DNA of 64,000 bases, from the NCBI RefSeq assembly GCF_900091415.1, contig NZ_FMHU01000002.1, positions 3,162,001 through 3,226,000 on the forward strand, in the 5' to 3' direction. The translations under genes were made by a program, and so were the position numbers. Below the pieces are notes generated by a model. The model did not search any database. It saw only the letters and a list, made by a program, of their open reading frames with translations, and was not told the origin of the DNA. Each line of letters begins with the position of its first letter. The stretch's first letter is position 1. The DNA is from Micromonospora inyonensis (GTDB lineage: Bacteria > Actinomycetota > Actinomycetes > Mycobacteriales > Micromonosporaceae). This document shows positions 25,456 through 35,176 of this stretch, piece by piece.

Positions 25456-25493
25456 CCGAGCCCCGCACCCTCACGATCGGCAGCATGCGATGA
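25452..25493 (+). CDS. 13-codon mini-cistron bridging epimerase and glycosyltransferase
   Basis: The peptide would be MTEPRTLTIGSMR. Its ATG overlaps the epimerase stop (ATGA at 25452) and its TGA overlaps the next gene's ATG (ATGA at 25490). It may serve only to hand ribosomes across the gap by termination-reinitiation. It could also be chance. Confidence 0.4.
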   Translation: MTEPRTLTIGSMR

Positions 25494-26887
25494 ACAAGCG
25501 TTTCTCCCTCCCCTGGACGCAACCCCGCTCCGGCCCCCGGCCGCACGTCATCTACCTGGCGATCGGCTTCCCACCGGCGGCGAAGAGCTGCGCCTACCGG
25601 ATGCGCGAGACGGCCAACCAGTTCTGCGCCCTGGGTTGGGACGTCACCGTCATCACGTTGTGCGACGAGGCGTGGGAGCGGGAGTACGGCCTGGACCACA
25701 CGCTCTCCGAGAGCGTCGACCCCCGGGTCAAGGTGGTCAAACTGCCGCTGATCCGGCAGGACCTGGAGACGGACATCCGGGCGTTCTCGGAGGACCGGTC
25801 GTTGAACCCGGGCGGTTGGATCACCGAGCTGCGCAAGCGCGAGCAGAAGGTGTTCCCCGAGCCGGTCTTCGGCGGCTGGCGGCACGAGTTGGAGAAGGCA
25901 GTGCTGCGGGTGCACCGCGAGCACGCCGCCGACCTGCTGCTCTCCTCCTGCGCGCCGTACGTCAACATCGCCGCGACCTGGAAGCTCTGGGAGGAGTACA
26001 AGGTCCCGTACGCGATCGACTTCCGGGACGGCTGGTCGCTGGACGTGATCGGCGGCGGTGAGGCTTTCACCCGCGAGTCGGTCTCCGGGCGCTGGGAGAG
26101 CCGGGTCCTGGAGCAGACGGTCGCCGTCTGGACGGTCAACGACCCGATCGCCGGCTGGTACCGCGAGCGCTACCCGCACCTGGCCGACCGGGTGCACGTG
26201 GTCCGTAACGGCTACGACGAGGAGAGCCTGCCGGCGATCAGCGGCCGGGCGCCCGACCCGGCAGCCGGCCTCACCTTCGGCTACCTGGGCTCGGTGAACT
26301 TCCCGCCGGACTTCCTCGACGCGGTGCTCACCGGCTGGCGGCTCGCCCGCCGCGACGACCCGCTGGTGGCCCGTTCTCGGTTCGAGGTGCGCGGGCACAT
26401 CGGAGCCGGCGCGATGCGCGAGGCCAACCGCCACATGGACCTGCTCAAGGCGGCCGCGCCGGACGACGTCACGTTCGGCGGCCCGGTCGCCAAGACTGCG
26501 CTCTCGGCCACCTACGGCTCCTGGGACGCCCTGGTGCTGATGCTGGTCGGTGGCCGCTATGTCACCTCCGGCAAGGTCTACGAGTTCATGGCCACCGGGC
26601 TGCCGGTGCTCAGCGCGCACGACGTCGACCACGACGCCCGCAACGTGCTCGCCGGCCACCCGCTCTGGACCGGCGCGGTCGGGATCGACCCGCAGCGGCT
26701 CGCGCACTCGTTCTCCGAGGCGGCGCGCCTGGCGGTCACCGCCACCGAGGCCGACCGGGCCGAGGCGCGGGAACGGGCCCGCCGCTTCGCCCGCCCGGCC
26801 GTGCTCGCCCCCGCCGTCCGGCACCTGACCCAGCTGGTCCGGCCGGGCTCGTCCGCCTCGACCGCGACCGCCATGACGGGAGTCTGA
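25490..26887 (+). CDS. GT-B glycosyltransferase (GT4-like)
   Basis: A 465-residue cytoplasmic protein. The N-terminal Rossmann domain starts HVIYLAIGFPPAAKSCAYRM, as in GT4-type enzymes acting on large acceptors. The C-terminal donor-binding domain begins GLTFGYLGSVNFP and includes VTFGGPVAKTAL and YEFMATGLPVLSA, the usual donor-site region. It is coupled to the epimerase gene by the mini-cistron and followed five bases later by another glycosyltransferase. The sugar donor is not predictable. It probably extends a cell-wall glycopolymer. Confidence 0.8.
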   Translation: MNKRFSLPWTQPRSGPRPHVIYLAIGFPPAAKSCAYRMRETANQFCALGWDVTVITLCDEAWEREYGLDHTLSESVDPRVKVVKLPLIRQDLETDIRAFSEDRSLNPGGWITELRKREQKVFPEPVFGGWRHELEKAVLRVHREHAADLLLSSCAPYVNIAATWKLWEEYKVPYAIDFRDGWSLDVIGGGEAFTRESVSGRWESRVLEQTVAVWTVNDPIAGWYRERYPHLADRVHVVRNGYDEESLPAISGRAPDPAAGLTFGYLGSVNFPPDFLDAVLTGWRLARRDDPLVARSRFEVRGHIGAGAMREANRHMDLLKAAAPDDVTFGGPVAKTALSATYGSWDALVLMLVGGRYVTSGKVYEFMATGLPVLSAHDVDHDARNVLAGHPLWTGAVGIDPQRLAHSFSEAARLAVTATEADRAEARERARRFARPAVLAPAVRHLTQLVRPGSSASTATAMTGV

Positions 26888-26892
26888 CGACC

Positions 26893-29016
26893 GTGACCAC
26901 TGTGCTCATCGTGGCCAGCAACGTCCCCGCCCAACCGGCCGTCCTGACCGAGGCGCTGGAACGCTTCAAGGGTCGGGGTGCCCGGGTCGCCGTGGCCTGT
27001 TTCTTCGACGCGGCCGAGCTGGAGATCGATCCGGCGCTGGCCGAGGTCCGCTCGTTCGCCGTGCCGAAGGAGCAGATCGACAAGCGGCTCCGTACCGCCC
27101 TCGGCCGGGCCCCCGCCAACCGGAAGATCTGGCTGCATGCCCAGCGCAGCGGCTGGCTCATGAAGTGGGCACGCACCGCCGACCTGCTCGTGGCCATCGA
27201 CCCGCGCTCGGTGCACACGGTCTGGGAGATGGCCCAGCGCAACGTCGCCGCCAGCGCGTGCTACGGCTTGGTGCCGGCGCTGCGCGCGCTGGACGCCGGG
27301 GTGTCCGCCCCGGTGACCACCCGGCTGGAACGGCAGGTTTCCGCGACCGCGGCGCGGGGGGTGCGGGGGGCCCGTCGGGCGGCGATCTCCAGCGCCAAGA
27401 CGACCCTGCGCAAGGCCACCGGCCAGAAGGTCATGGGCACACCCGCCGGGGCGTGGCTCTGGACCCGCGCCGTGTCGGCGCCGAAGATCCCGGACCGCTA
27501 CCGCAGCAAACTCGCGGCACGGGTCCACGACAGCGCGGTACGGGCGGGACGGCACGCCGAGGCGGCCCGGGCCGCGACGGCGGCGGTGAACCGGATCTCC
27601 AACGCCGCCACCCGCGCCGAGCTGCTGACCAAGGCCGCCCAGTCCGAACTGGCGGTCGGCCGGGTGCCGGAGCGGCTGCACGACGCGATCAGCGCCCAGC
27701 TGACGCTCGCCGACAGCCTGCTGCGCAAGGACCGCAAGCGGGCCGCCACCGCGCTCTCCAACGCGTGGAGCCTCGCCTCGAACCGCGTGCTGCACTTCGA
27801 CCGGCTCTCCTCGCCGCTGGTCGACGACCCGGCCGGGTACCTCGCGCCGTTCCGGGCCAGCGAGGCCGCCCGCCTGCTGTCCGCGCCCCGGGGCCGGGCG
27901 GTCCCGGCGGCCCCGGGGCCCTCCGGCCGGCCGCTGCGGATCCTGCTGGCCACCCTGATCAACGACAACTTCCTGCACGAGATCCGCCAGCGGTACGAGG
28001 CGATGCCGAACGTCGAGGTGCGCTTCCTCGACCTGGACGACGACCCGGCCCGCCGGTCGCTGGCCCGCAGCGGCAGCTCGGTCATCGAGCACAAGCTCGC
28101 CGGTCACACGCCCTACGGCGAGAAGATTGAGGAGTGGCTGCGCCCGCACCTGGACTGGGCCGACACGGTCTTCATCGACTGGTGCCAGGCGACCGCCGCG
28201 CTGTTCACCATGCCGGATCCGGGTGACACCCGGATCGTCATCCGGCTGCACAGCTTCGAGGCGTTCAACTTCTGGCCGCACCTGGTGGATTTCTCCCGGG
28301 TCGACGACGTCGTCTTCGTCTCCGACCACCTACGGGACCTGTCCACCGCGGTGCTGCCGCAGCTGCTCGGGGCCCAGGCCCCCCGGCTCTGGGTCATCGA
28401 CAACGCGATGGACCTGCAACGCTACGCCCGGCCCAAGCCGGCCCAGGCGCGGTTCAACCTGGGCATGGTCGGGGTGGGTTCAGTCGCGAAGGACCCGCGC
28501 TGGACGATCGAGGTGCTGCGCCACCTGCGCCGGCAGGACGAGCGCTACCAGCTGCTGCTGATCGGCAGTGACCTCAACGCCAAGACCAGCGTCGCCGCCA
28601 AGCAGTACGCCGACCTGCTCAAGCGGGACCTCGCCGAGCTGGAGCCGAGCGGTGCCGTGCAGCGCCGGGGCCAGACCGACGACGTGCCGGCCGCGCTGAC
28701 CGAGGTGGGCGTCATCGTCAGCTCGTCGGTGCGGGAGAGCTTCCACTGCGGTCTGGTGGAGGGTGCCGCCAGCGGTGCGGTGCCGGTGGTACGGGACTGG
28801 CCGTACTTCGCCAGCGGGGCGCACGGTGCCCGTACCCTCTTCCCGGCCGACTGGGTGGTGGGCTCCCCGGCGCAGGCCGCCGAACGGATCCTGGCGGCAA
28901 CCGCGACCGAGGAGGACTGGCGGCGCTCCGGTCAGGCCGCCGCCGAGCACACGCTGAAGACCTGGGACTGGACGGTCACGCAGACCGCCTTCGACCGGCT
29001 GTTCCTGACCGACTGA
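26893..29016 (+). CDS. large glycosyltransferase with an unusual N-terminal region
   Basis: 707 residues from GTG 26893. Residues 1-340 form an atypical helical, Arg/Ala-rich region (TRLERQVSATAARGVRGAR, ATAAVNRISNAATRAEL). Residues from about 345 form a GT-B fold (PLRILLATLINDNFLHEI, VIRLHSFEAFNFWP, LWVIDNAMDLQRY, GMVGVGSVAKDPRWT, SSVRESFHCGLVEGAASG). The ESFH.GLVEG stretch matches the nucleotide-sugar-binding EX7E region of GT4 enzymes. It is the last gene of the epimerase operon and ends against a strong bidirectional hairpin. Confidence 0.75.
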   Translation: MTTVLIVASNVPAQPAVLTEALERFKGRGARVAVACFFDAAELEIDPALAEVRSFAVPKEQIDKRLRTALGRAPANRKIWLHAQRSGWLMKWARTADLLVAIDPRSVHTVWEMAQRNVAASACYGLVPALRALDAGVSAPVTTRLERQVSATAARGVRGARRAAISSAKTTLRKATGQKVMGTPAGAWLWTRAVSAPKIPDRYRSKLAARVHDSAVRAGRHAEAARAATAAVNRISNAATRAELLTKAAQSELAVGRVPERLHDAISAQLTLADSLLRKDRKRAATALSNAWSLASNRVLHFDRLSSPLVDDPAGYLAPFRASEAARLLSAPRGRAVPAAPGPSGRPLRILLATLINDNFLHEIRQRYEAMPNVEVRFLDLDDDPARRSLARSGSSVIEHKLAGHTPYGEKIEEWLRPHLDWADTVFIDWCQATAALFTMPDPGDTRIVIRLHSFEAFNFWPHLVDFSRVDDVVFVSDHLRDLSTAVLPQLLGAQAPRLWVIDNAMDLQRYARPKPAQARFNLGMVGVGSVAKDPRWTIEVLRHLRRQDERYQLLLIGSDLNAKTSVAAKQYADLLKRDLAELEPSGAVQRRGQTDDVPAALTEVGVIVSSSVRESFHCGLVEGAASGAVPVVRDWPYFASGAHGARTLFPADWVVGSPAQAAERILAATATEEDWRRSGQAAAEHTLKTWDWTVTQTAFDRLFLTD

Positions 29017-29043
29017 GCCGACGCCGCGACGACGGACGACGAC

Positions 29044-29073
29044 GTGGGCCCCGGCCATCCGGCCGGGGCCCAC
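29044..29073. terminator. bidirectional hairpin terminator
   Basis: GTGGGCCCCGGCC / GGCCGGGGCCCAC form a perfect 13-bp stem with a 4-nt loop between two convergent glycosyltransferase genes. No U-tract is present, as is common in high-GC actinomycetes. Confidence 0.75.
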
Positions 29074-29081
29074 CGTCGTCC

Positions 29082-30707
29082 TCAGCTGACCGGTGCCGGG
29101 TCCTTCTCCGGCTCGGGGGCGGGGACCGACGGCGCGGGGGGCCGCCCCGGGAGCAGCCGTCGGTAGACGTCCTCCATCACCTGCGCCTGCGCCTCCCAGG
29201 TCCAGCCCGCCAGCACACCCGGCTGGTCGTACGCCTTCCGGTACCGCTCCGGATCGGCCAGCACCATCCGCACCGCGCGCAGGTAGTCGGCGAGGTCGTC
29301 GGCGACGAACACCTCGCCCTGGCCCGTGGCACGGGTGGTGTCCGCCATCGTCTGCACGTCGCTGACCACCATCGGCAGCCGGGCGTGCGCGTACTCGAAG
29401 AACTTCGTGATCAGTGCGATCTCGTGGTTGGGCTTGTGGTGGATCGGGATCACCCCGGCGTCGGCCGCGGCCAGGAACTGCGGCACCTGCCAGTGCGGGA
29501 CGTACGGCAGCAGGTGCACCCGGTCGGCGACGCCCAGCTCGGCGGCGAGGTCCTCCAGCTCGATCATCGTCGGGACCTTGCCGTTGGGGTGCAACGAGAC
29601 CAGCGCGACGTGCGCGTCGGGCAGCTCGGTGAGCGCCCGGATCATGACGTCGACCCCGCGGGACGGGTTGATCCCACCGCAGTAGACCAGCAACGGCGTG
29701 GCGGCGTCGATCCCGCAGAGCGCCCGCAGGTCCGGTACCGGCAGGGCCCGTTGCTCCGGCGTGAGCGTGCGCGGCGGCGCGTTGAGTACCACCGACGGCT
29801 GCTCGGGCAGGTCGTGCATCTTCCGGAGCAGGTCGGCCAAGGTGGGCGACACGGTCATCACCGCGTCGGCGTACGGGGCGTGCTCACGGACGTACGCGAT
29901 CTGCGCGGGAAGCCAGCGCAGGTTCTTCGGTCGGCCGATGATGCCGGGCACGAACTCGTGGGCGTCCCAGACGAGCTTGACGTCCCGCCCGGCGGCACGG
30001 GCCCGCATGGTGGCCCGCGCGCCGACGCCGAGCATCCGGAAGTCGTGGGCGTGGATCAGGTCCGGCTTCAGCTCGTCCAGCACCGGGGCGAACGCCAGCT
30101 CGTAGTCCCACAGCTCCGGGTCCAGCCGACGCCAGGCGCGGTCCCCCATCGTGGTCTGCCAGAACCGCAGCGCCAGGTTGTCGATCCGGGAGTGTGGGTC
30201 CTGCTGGCGGTCCTGGAGGCGCTTCAGCTCCGCGTTGCGGAACTTGACCCACTGGAACCTCGCCTTGTTCATGAAGTAGGGGACGGCGAGCACCCCCTTG
30301 CGGCTCAGCTCAGAGAACTGCGAGATGGTGCCCTCCCGGCGCGCGACCTTGATCTCCGACAGCCGGAGGTCGAGGTCGTCGCGCTGGGCCTTCAGCCGTT
30401 GGATCTTGCGCCTGCCGTCCGGACCGGGTCGGTAGGCCAGCGGCCGGCGCAGTAGCGCCCGCCGGTAGGCCACCGGGTGCGGAATACGGCGGGAGACGCT
30501 GATCAGCCGCACCTCGGCGTCGCCGATCCGCCAGGTGTCCTCGGTGGCGGCACCGCGACGGATGCCGACCAGGATCACCTCCCAGCCCGCTTCGGCAACC
30601 GAGCGGGCCGCCTTCTGGACCCGAGAGTCGCCGTGGACGCCGTTGTCGACGAGCATCACCACCCGCCCACGACGAGACGGAGCAGCGGCGCCCTGGACAG
30701 GTTCCAT
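29082..30707 (-). CDS. GT-B glycosyltransferase (GT4-like)
   Basis: 541 residues from ATG 30707, chosen because CGAGGAG lies eight bases upstream; an ATG at 30773 is weaker. The N-terminal domain starts RVVMLVDNGVHGDSRVQKAA, the VxNDxxxDxRV-type start of family 4 enzymes. An inserted basic coiled segment (RKIQRLKAQRDDLDLRLSEI) follows. The acceptor domain has LIHAHDFRMLGVGA and LVWDAHEFVPG. The C-terminal donor domain has LLVYCGGINPSRGVDVMI and FFEYAHARLPMVVSD. It is the last gene of the minus-strand amino-sugar operon that begins with the aminotransferase. Confidence 0.8.
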   Translation of the reverse strand: MEPVQGAAAPSRRGRVVMLVDNGVHGDSRVQKAARSVAEAGWEVILVGIRRGAATEDTWRIGDAEVRLISVSRRIPHPVAYRRALLRRPLAYRPGPDGRRKIQRLKAQRDDLDLRLSEIKVARREGTISQFSELSRKGVLAVPYFMNKARFQWVKFRNAELKRLQDRQQDPHSRIDNLALRFWQTTMGDRAWRRLDPELWDYELAFAPVLDELKPDLIHAHDFRMLGVGARATMRARAAGRDVKLVWDAHEFVPGIIGRPKNLRWLPAQIAYVREHAPYADAVMTVSPTLADLLRKMHDLPEQPSVVLNAPPRTLTPEQRALPVPDLRALCGIDAATPLLVYCGGINPSRGVDVMIRALTELPDAHVALVSLHPNGKVPTMIELEDLAAELGVADRVHLLPYVPHWQVPQFLAAADAGVIPIHHKPNHEIALITKFFEYAHARLPMVVSDVQTMADTTRATGQGEVFVADDLADYLRAVRMVLADPERYRKAYDQPGVLAGWTWEAQAQVMEDVYRRLLPGRPPAPSVPAPEPEKDPAPVS

Positions 30708-30791
30708 CGGTGAGTTCTCCTCGTTGAAAGGTTCGGCGGACCGGTCAGTGGCCGGACCACCGGGACGGGTCATCGGACGGGCGTCGGCGGG

Positions 30792-32576
30792 TCACCGGAG
30801 GAACGCGTCGAAGGCGGCCGCCGTGCGCCGGCCGTCGTGGTGCTCACGGACGAACCCGGGGCCCTCCGCCGCGAGGCGGGCGGCGGTGGCCCGGTCCTCG
30901 ATCAGCGACTCGATCGTCTTCACGAGGGTCGTGGCGGTCGCGTTGACGATCGGCGGCCGGAGATCGACCCGCTCGTGCACACTCTCGCTGAGGTAGGAGA
31001 CCACCAGTTTGCCGGCGGCCATCGCCTCGCAGGCGAAGGTGCCGTAGGTGCCCATCACGAACTGTTCCGTGACGACGTCCGCCTCGAAGACCAGGCGGCG
31101 CATCTCGTCGTGCGGCATCCCCTCGACCAGCCTGAAGTCGATCACTTTGCGGTCATGCAGCTCCTGAAGGTCGGGCAGGATCCGATCGGTCCCCTTCGTC
31201 CACCGGGTCGACGGCGCGTGCAGCACCACCGGCCGGGACCGTTCCATCACCGGACGGTCGCAGGCCCAGCCGTCGACGTCGACCACCAGCGGGGCCCAGG
31301 TCGCCCATGGTACGTCGTCCAGCAGATCGGGCGTGGTGACGAAGAGTGGCAGCCCACTCTCCCGCGCGATCTGCCGGTTCCGTTGCGCCACCGTCGTGAG
31401 CCGCGCGCGCAGCTCCTCCGGGGCGTCGCGGAAACCGGACTCGGCGTGGCGGTCGAGGTGTTCGACCGGGTGCCGGATCTCGCTGCCGTGCGCCAGCAAC
31501 GCGACCTTGACCCCGGCCCGGGTGAGGGCGGGCAGGTCACCGGCGATGTCGTCACCGTTGAGCCGGCCGAGCACCGGGCGGAAGGCGTCCACGATCAGGT
31601 GGGTGTAGCCACTCAGCACCCGCCGGATCTGGTCCAGCTGGACGTCGAGGTGGTGCTCGGTCGGGAAGTGCAGGTACACGTCGGCGGGGTACCGGAAGGA
31701 GGACGGCGGCTTCGCCATCACCAGCTCCGCCGACACGGCCGGGCGGGCGGCGCAGACGGCGGTGGCGATCGCCGCGAGCTGTCCGGCATAGTTCGCCGTG
31801 CCGAGGCCGAGCCGGACCGGTCCGGTGCCCAGCGGGGTCCACGGGGTCGGCACCCCGGAGGGCCCGGCCGGCGCGGAGGCGGGAACCGGCGTGGCCGGGG
31901 CCGGCGCGGTGGCCGCCCTGCCCGCCGGCACCGGCGCGCTGTCCGATCCGTCCGCCGGAGTCGGCGCGCTGTCCGATCCGTCCGCCGGAGTCGGCACGCT
32001 GGCCGCCCGTCGCACCGCGGTGGCGAAGGACGGCAGCGACCCGGTGGCGAAGACCTCACCGGCACCGTGCCGGACGAGGTAGTCGCGGACCCCCCGGGCG
32101 TTGCCGGCGACGATCCTCAACCCGGCCGCCCGGTAGTCGTCGAACACCTCCGGCACCAGGGGGGACGACCCGTCCGGCCGGCAGAAGCCGTGCACCGCCA
32201 GGTCGGCGGCGGCCAGGAAGTCGGGCGTCAGCCGGCGGGGGCGGACCACCCGGTGCACCCGTGCGTCGACCCCGGCCGCCCGGGCCCGGCGGAGCAGGCC
32301 CTCGACCGCCGCCCGGTCGCCGCCGGTCCATCCGTGAACGAGGGCCAGGTGGTACGTGGCCAGCCGGGGCAGGGCGTCGATGATCGCGCCAAGGCAACGA
32401 TCGTCGACGATCCGTCCCGCATGCACCAGCAGCGGGACCGCGTCGGAGAGCCCGCAGGCCTCCCGTACCGTGGAGTAGGACCGCCAGGCGGTGGCTTCCC
32501 GCAGGGCCGTCCGCACCGGCGAGTAGACCCGCCGCCTCATCACCGAGACCAGCCGCCGGGCCGGCGACGACGTCAT
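30792..32576 (-). CDS. glycosyltransferase-like protein with two GT-B half-domains
   Basis: 594 residues from ATG 32576, whose ATGA overlaps the stop of the dehydrogenase gene. The first half (VPLLVHAGRIVDDRCLGAII, GSSPLVPEVFDDY) resembles a GT4 donor domain. A Pro/Ala linker with a tandem TPADGSDSAP duplication follows. The second half carries an acceptor-type domain (LGLGTANYAGQLAAI, YLHFPTEHHLDVQLD, VALLAHGSEIRHP) and a donor domain (VVLHAPSTRWTKGTDRI, GTYGTFACEAMAAG). GHGSEIR-type motifs occur in polysaccharide glycosyltransferases. Exact activity is unknown; the fused arrangement is unusual. Confidence 0.65.
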   Translation of the reverse strand: MTSSPARRLVSVMRRRVYSPVRTALREATAWRSYSTVREACGLSDAVPLLVHAGRIVDDRCLGAIIDALPRLATYHLALVHGWTGGDRAAVEGLLRRARAAGVDARVHRVVRPRRLTPDFLAAADLAVHGFCRPDGSSPLVPEVFDDYRAAGLRIVAGNARGVRDYLVRHGAGEVFATGSLPSFATAVRRAASVPTPADGSDSAPTPADGSDSAPVPAGRAATAPAPATPVPASAPAGPSGVPTPWTPLGTGPVRLGLGTANYAGQLAAIATAVCAARPAVSAELVMAKPPSSFRYPADVYLHFPTEHHLDVQLDQIRRVLSGYTHLIVDAFRPVLGRLNGDDIAGDLPALTRAGVKVALLAHGSEIRHPVEHLDRHAESGFRDAPEELRARLTTVAQRNRQIARESGLPLFVTTPDLLDDVPWATWAPLVVDVDGWACDRPVMERSRPVVLHAPSTRWTKGTDRILPDLQELHDRKVIDFRLVEGMPHDEMRRLVFEADVVTEQFVMGTYGTFACEAMAAGKLVVSYLSESVHERVDLRPPIVNATATTLVKTIESLIEDRATAARLAAEGPGFVREHHDGRRTAAAFDAFLR

Positions 32577-33601
32577 GGCAACGCCAGCTCCGGGGCGGCG
32601 CCGGACGGCGCGATCGAGACGGTGACACCAGCCGAGGCCGACTCGAGCGTCGCGGCGGCGACCTGCACGGTCCGCAGACCCTGCCGCAGGGTGACGATGT
32701 CGCTCTGCTTGCCCTCGACCGCGTCGCGGAACCGCTCGTGCTCGACCAGGAGCGGCTCCCGCTTGGGGATGGCGTACCGGACCATGTCGCCCTCGGCGAC
32801 CCCGCGGAACGCGCGCAGCGCCTCCCACTCGGTGTCGATGGCACCGTTGGCGTAGAAGGTCAGGTCGGCGGTGAGCGTGTCGGCGACGAAGCAGCCCCGG
32901 TCACCGGTGATGACGGTGGACCGCTCCTTCAGCGGGCTCAGCCAGTTCACCAGGTGGTTGACCATCGTGCCGTCGGCGAGCTGGCCGACGACGGCGACCA
33001 TGTCCTCGTGCAGCCGGCCGCTGCGGGAGACCGTCCGGGCCGAGACGGAGGTGTAGTCCTGCCCGGTCACCCAGCTGGTCAGGTCGATGTCGTGGGTGGC
33101 CAGGTCCATCACCACGCCGACGTCGGCGATCCGGTGCGGGAAGGGCCCTTGGCGGCGGGTGACCACCTGGTAGACCTCGCCCAGTTCACCGGCCTCCAGC
33201 CGGGTGCGCAGGTTCTGCAGGGCGGGGTTGTAGCGCTCGATGTGCCCGACACCAGCCACCAGGCCACGCGACTCGAACGCCTCGACCAGCCGTACCGCCG
33301 ATTCGACGGACTGCGCCAGGGGCTTCTCGATCAGCGCGCAGACCCCGTTGGCGGCCAGGTCCAGGCCGACCTGCTCGTGCAGCGCGGTCGGGCAGGCCAC
33401 CACCGCGTAGTCGAGGCCGAGGGCGAGCAGCTCACCCAGTTCCGGCACGACGGGCGCGCGCAGGGTCCCGGTCGTGTCGCCGGCCGGGTCGACGATGCCA
33501 ACCAGCTCGACGCCGTCCAGGCCGGAGAGGATCCGGGCGTGGTTGCGCCCCATCGCGCCGAGGCCGATCAGACCGGCGCGCAACTTCTTCCGCTCGCTCA
33601 T
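32573..33601 (-). CDS. Gfo/Idh/MocA-type NAD-dependent sugar dehydrogenase
   Basis: 342 residues from ATG 33601 (MSERKKLRAGLIGLGAMG); the longer frame continues artificially into the IS110 element. The Rossmann motif GLIGLGAMGRNH binds NAD(P), and EKPLA carries the conserved lysine. YNPALQNL and HDIDLTSWVTG contribute the catalytic region. It is closest in motif to WlbA/WbpB-type enzymes that oxidise C3 of UDP-HexNAc(A), making the ketone that a DegT enzyme aminates. That enzyme is encoded just upstream, beyond the IS110 insertion. The stop overlaps the next gene (ATGA). Confidence 0.82.
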   Translation of the reverse strand: MSERKKLRAGLIGLGAMGRNHARILSGLDGVELVGIVDPAGDTTGTLRAPVVPELGELLALGLDYAVVACPTALHEQVGLDLAANGVCALIEKPLAQSVESAVRLVEAFESRGLVAGVGHIERYNPALQNLRTRLEAGELGEVYQVVTRRQGPFPHRIADVGVVMDLATHDIDLTSWVTGQDYTSVSARTVSRSGRLHEDMVAVVGQLADGTMVNHLVNWLSPLKERSTVITGDRGCFVADTLTADLTFYANGAIDTEWEALRAFRGVAEGDMVRYAIPKREPLLVEHERFRDAVEGKQSDIVTLRQGLRTVQVAAATLESASAGVTVSIAPSGAAPELALP

Positions 33602-33684
33602 GCCACCGCTCCGCTTCGCTCTGCGCCGGCCCGAGCCGTCACCGCGCTGATCCTGACGATTCGCTCGCTCCACTCGCTCATTGG

Positions 33685-33920
33685 TGCACCCTTGTCTCAC
33701 TCGAGCTGAGGTTGGTTCGAGTGCACCGGTGACCGTCGGGCCATCGCCCAGCTCGCTCGACCTTCGAGGTCCAGCATGAGTTCTGCGAGGCCCGGCGGCC
33801 CGGGACACCCCGACTGGCAACAGGGCTATGCGCCATCGAGCGCCGCTCAATGAGCGACCGGCAGTGGTGTCCCGGAACCGCCAGGTGCTTCCCCACTGGT
33901 AGCGCAGCGGAGAGGCAACT
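33685..33920 (+). ncRNA. probable IS110 bridge RNA region, copy 2
   Basis: Same sequence as 6100-6335. GCATGAGTT at 33774-33782 is again complementary to the right junction. Identical guide words at two insertions into the same core support a guide function. Confidence 0.55.
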
Positions 33921-35165
33921 ATGAGTGTGACCGACACCGCCGTGCCGGCGCGAGGCAACTCGGCCGGGGTGGACTGGGCCAAGGACGACTACGCGGTCTG
34001 CGTGGTCGACGCCGACGGTGAGCCGCTGGAGCGGCTGGCGCTGAAATACACCAGGACCGGCCTGAGACGGCTGATCGACCTGCTTGACCGGCATCGGGTG
34101 GACGCGGTCGGCATCGAACGCCCGGACGGGCCGATCGTAGATGCGTTGCTGGCCGCCGACACGACCGTGTACGTGATCCCACCCTCGCAGGTCAAGGCAC
34201 TGCGCCGACGGTACGGCTCGGCCGGGAACAAGGACGACCGGTTTGACGCCTACGTCCTGGCCGACACCGTCCGCACCGACCGGCGCCGGCTGACCCCGCT
34301 CGTGCTGGACAGCGAGACAACCACCGGGCTGCGCAAGCTGTGCCGCGCTCGCAAAGACCTGGTCGCCCACCGCATCGCGGTCGCCAACCAGCTGCGCGCC
34401 CACCTGGCCACGACGCTGCCGGCCACTGTCGAGCTGTTCAACGAGATCGACTCGTCGATCAGCCGGCAGTTCCTGACCCGGTTCACCACCCAGGATGCCC
34501 TGGACTGGCTGTCGCCCAAGCGCCTGGCCGCCTGGCTGAAGAGCGCGAGCTACTGCGGCCGCACCGACCCAGCCGTGCTGCACGCCCGCATCGACGCCGC
34601 GCCTCGCGGCGCCACCGGAAACTACGGACAGACCCTGGCCGGCATCACCCGCGCCTACCTCGCCACCCTGGCCGCCATCGTGGCCCAGATCGACGCCCTG
34701 AACCAGCAGATCACCGAAGCCCTCGACCTGCACCCCGACCGGGACATCTTCACCAGCCTGCCCCGCTCCGGCACCGTCCGCGCCGCCCGGCTGCTCGCCG
34801 AGATCGGCGACGCCCGCGGCCGGTTCCCCACCCCGGCGTCCCTGGCCTGCCTCGCCGGCGTCGCACCCTCGACCCGCGAATCCGGCAAAGTCCGCATCGT
34901 GACCTTCCGCTGGGCCGTGGACAAACAACTGCGCGACGCCGTCTGCGACTTTGCCGGTGACAGCCGCCACGCCAACCCCTGGGCCGCCGACCTCTACCAA
35001 CGAGCCCGAGCCCGCGGCCACGACCATCCCCACGCGGTCCGTATCCTGGCCCGCGCCTGGCTGGACATCATCTGGAAGTGCTGGACCACCAACACCCCCT
35101 ACGACCCGGACCGCCACCGAGCCCTCCAACACCTGCTCAAACAAGATCATCAAGTGGCGGCTTGA
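33921..35165 (+). CDS. IS110-family DEDD transposase, copy 2
   Basis: A 414-residue product identical to that of 6336-7580, with GVDWAKDDYAV, NKDDRFDAY and GVAPSTRESG motifs intact. Identity of both copies implies recent transposition. Confidence 0.93.
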   Translation: MSVTDTAVPARGNSAGVDWAKDDYAVCVVDADGEPLERLALKYTRTGLRRLIDLLDRHRVDAVGIERPDGPIVDALLAADTTVYVIPPSQVKALRRRYGSAGNKDDRFDAYVLADTVRTDRRRLTPLVLDSETTTGLRKLCRARKDLVAHRIAVANQLRAHLATTLPATVELFNEIDSSISRQFLTRFTTQDALDWLSPKRLAAWLKSASYCGRTDPAVLHARIDAAPRGATGNYGQTLAGITRAYLATLAAIVAQIDALNQQITEALDLHPDRDIFTSLPRSGTVRAARLLAEIGDARGRFPTPASLACLAGVAPSTRESGKVRIVTFRWAVDKQLRDAVCDFAGDSRHANPWAADLYQRARARGHDHPHAVRILARAWLDIIWKCWTTNTPYDPDRHRALQHLLKQDHQVAA

Positions 35166-35176
35166 CACAGGGCAAC

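Noticed and set aside
30837..32855. Plus-strand frame opposite the double glycosyltransferase
   Set aside because: Antisense shadow; no start signal and no domain.
33601..33982. Longer start of the Gfo/Idh gene inside the IS110 element
   Set aside because: The family N-terminus begins at 33601 and the extra codons belong to the insertion.
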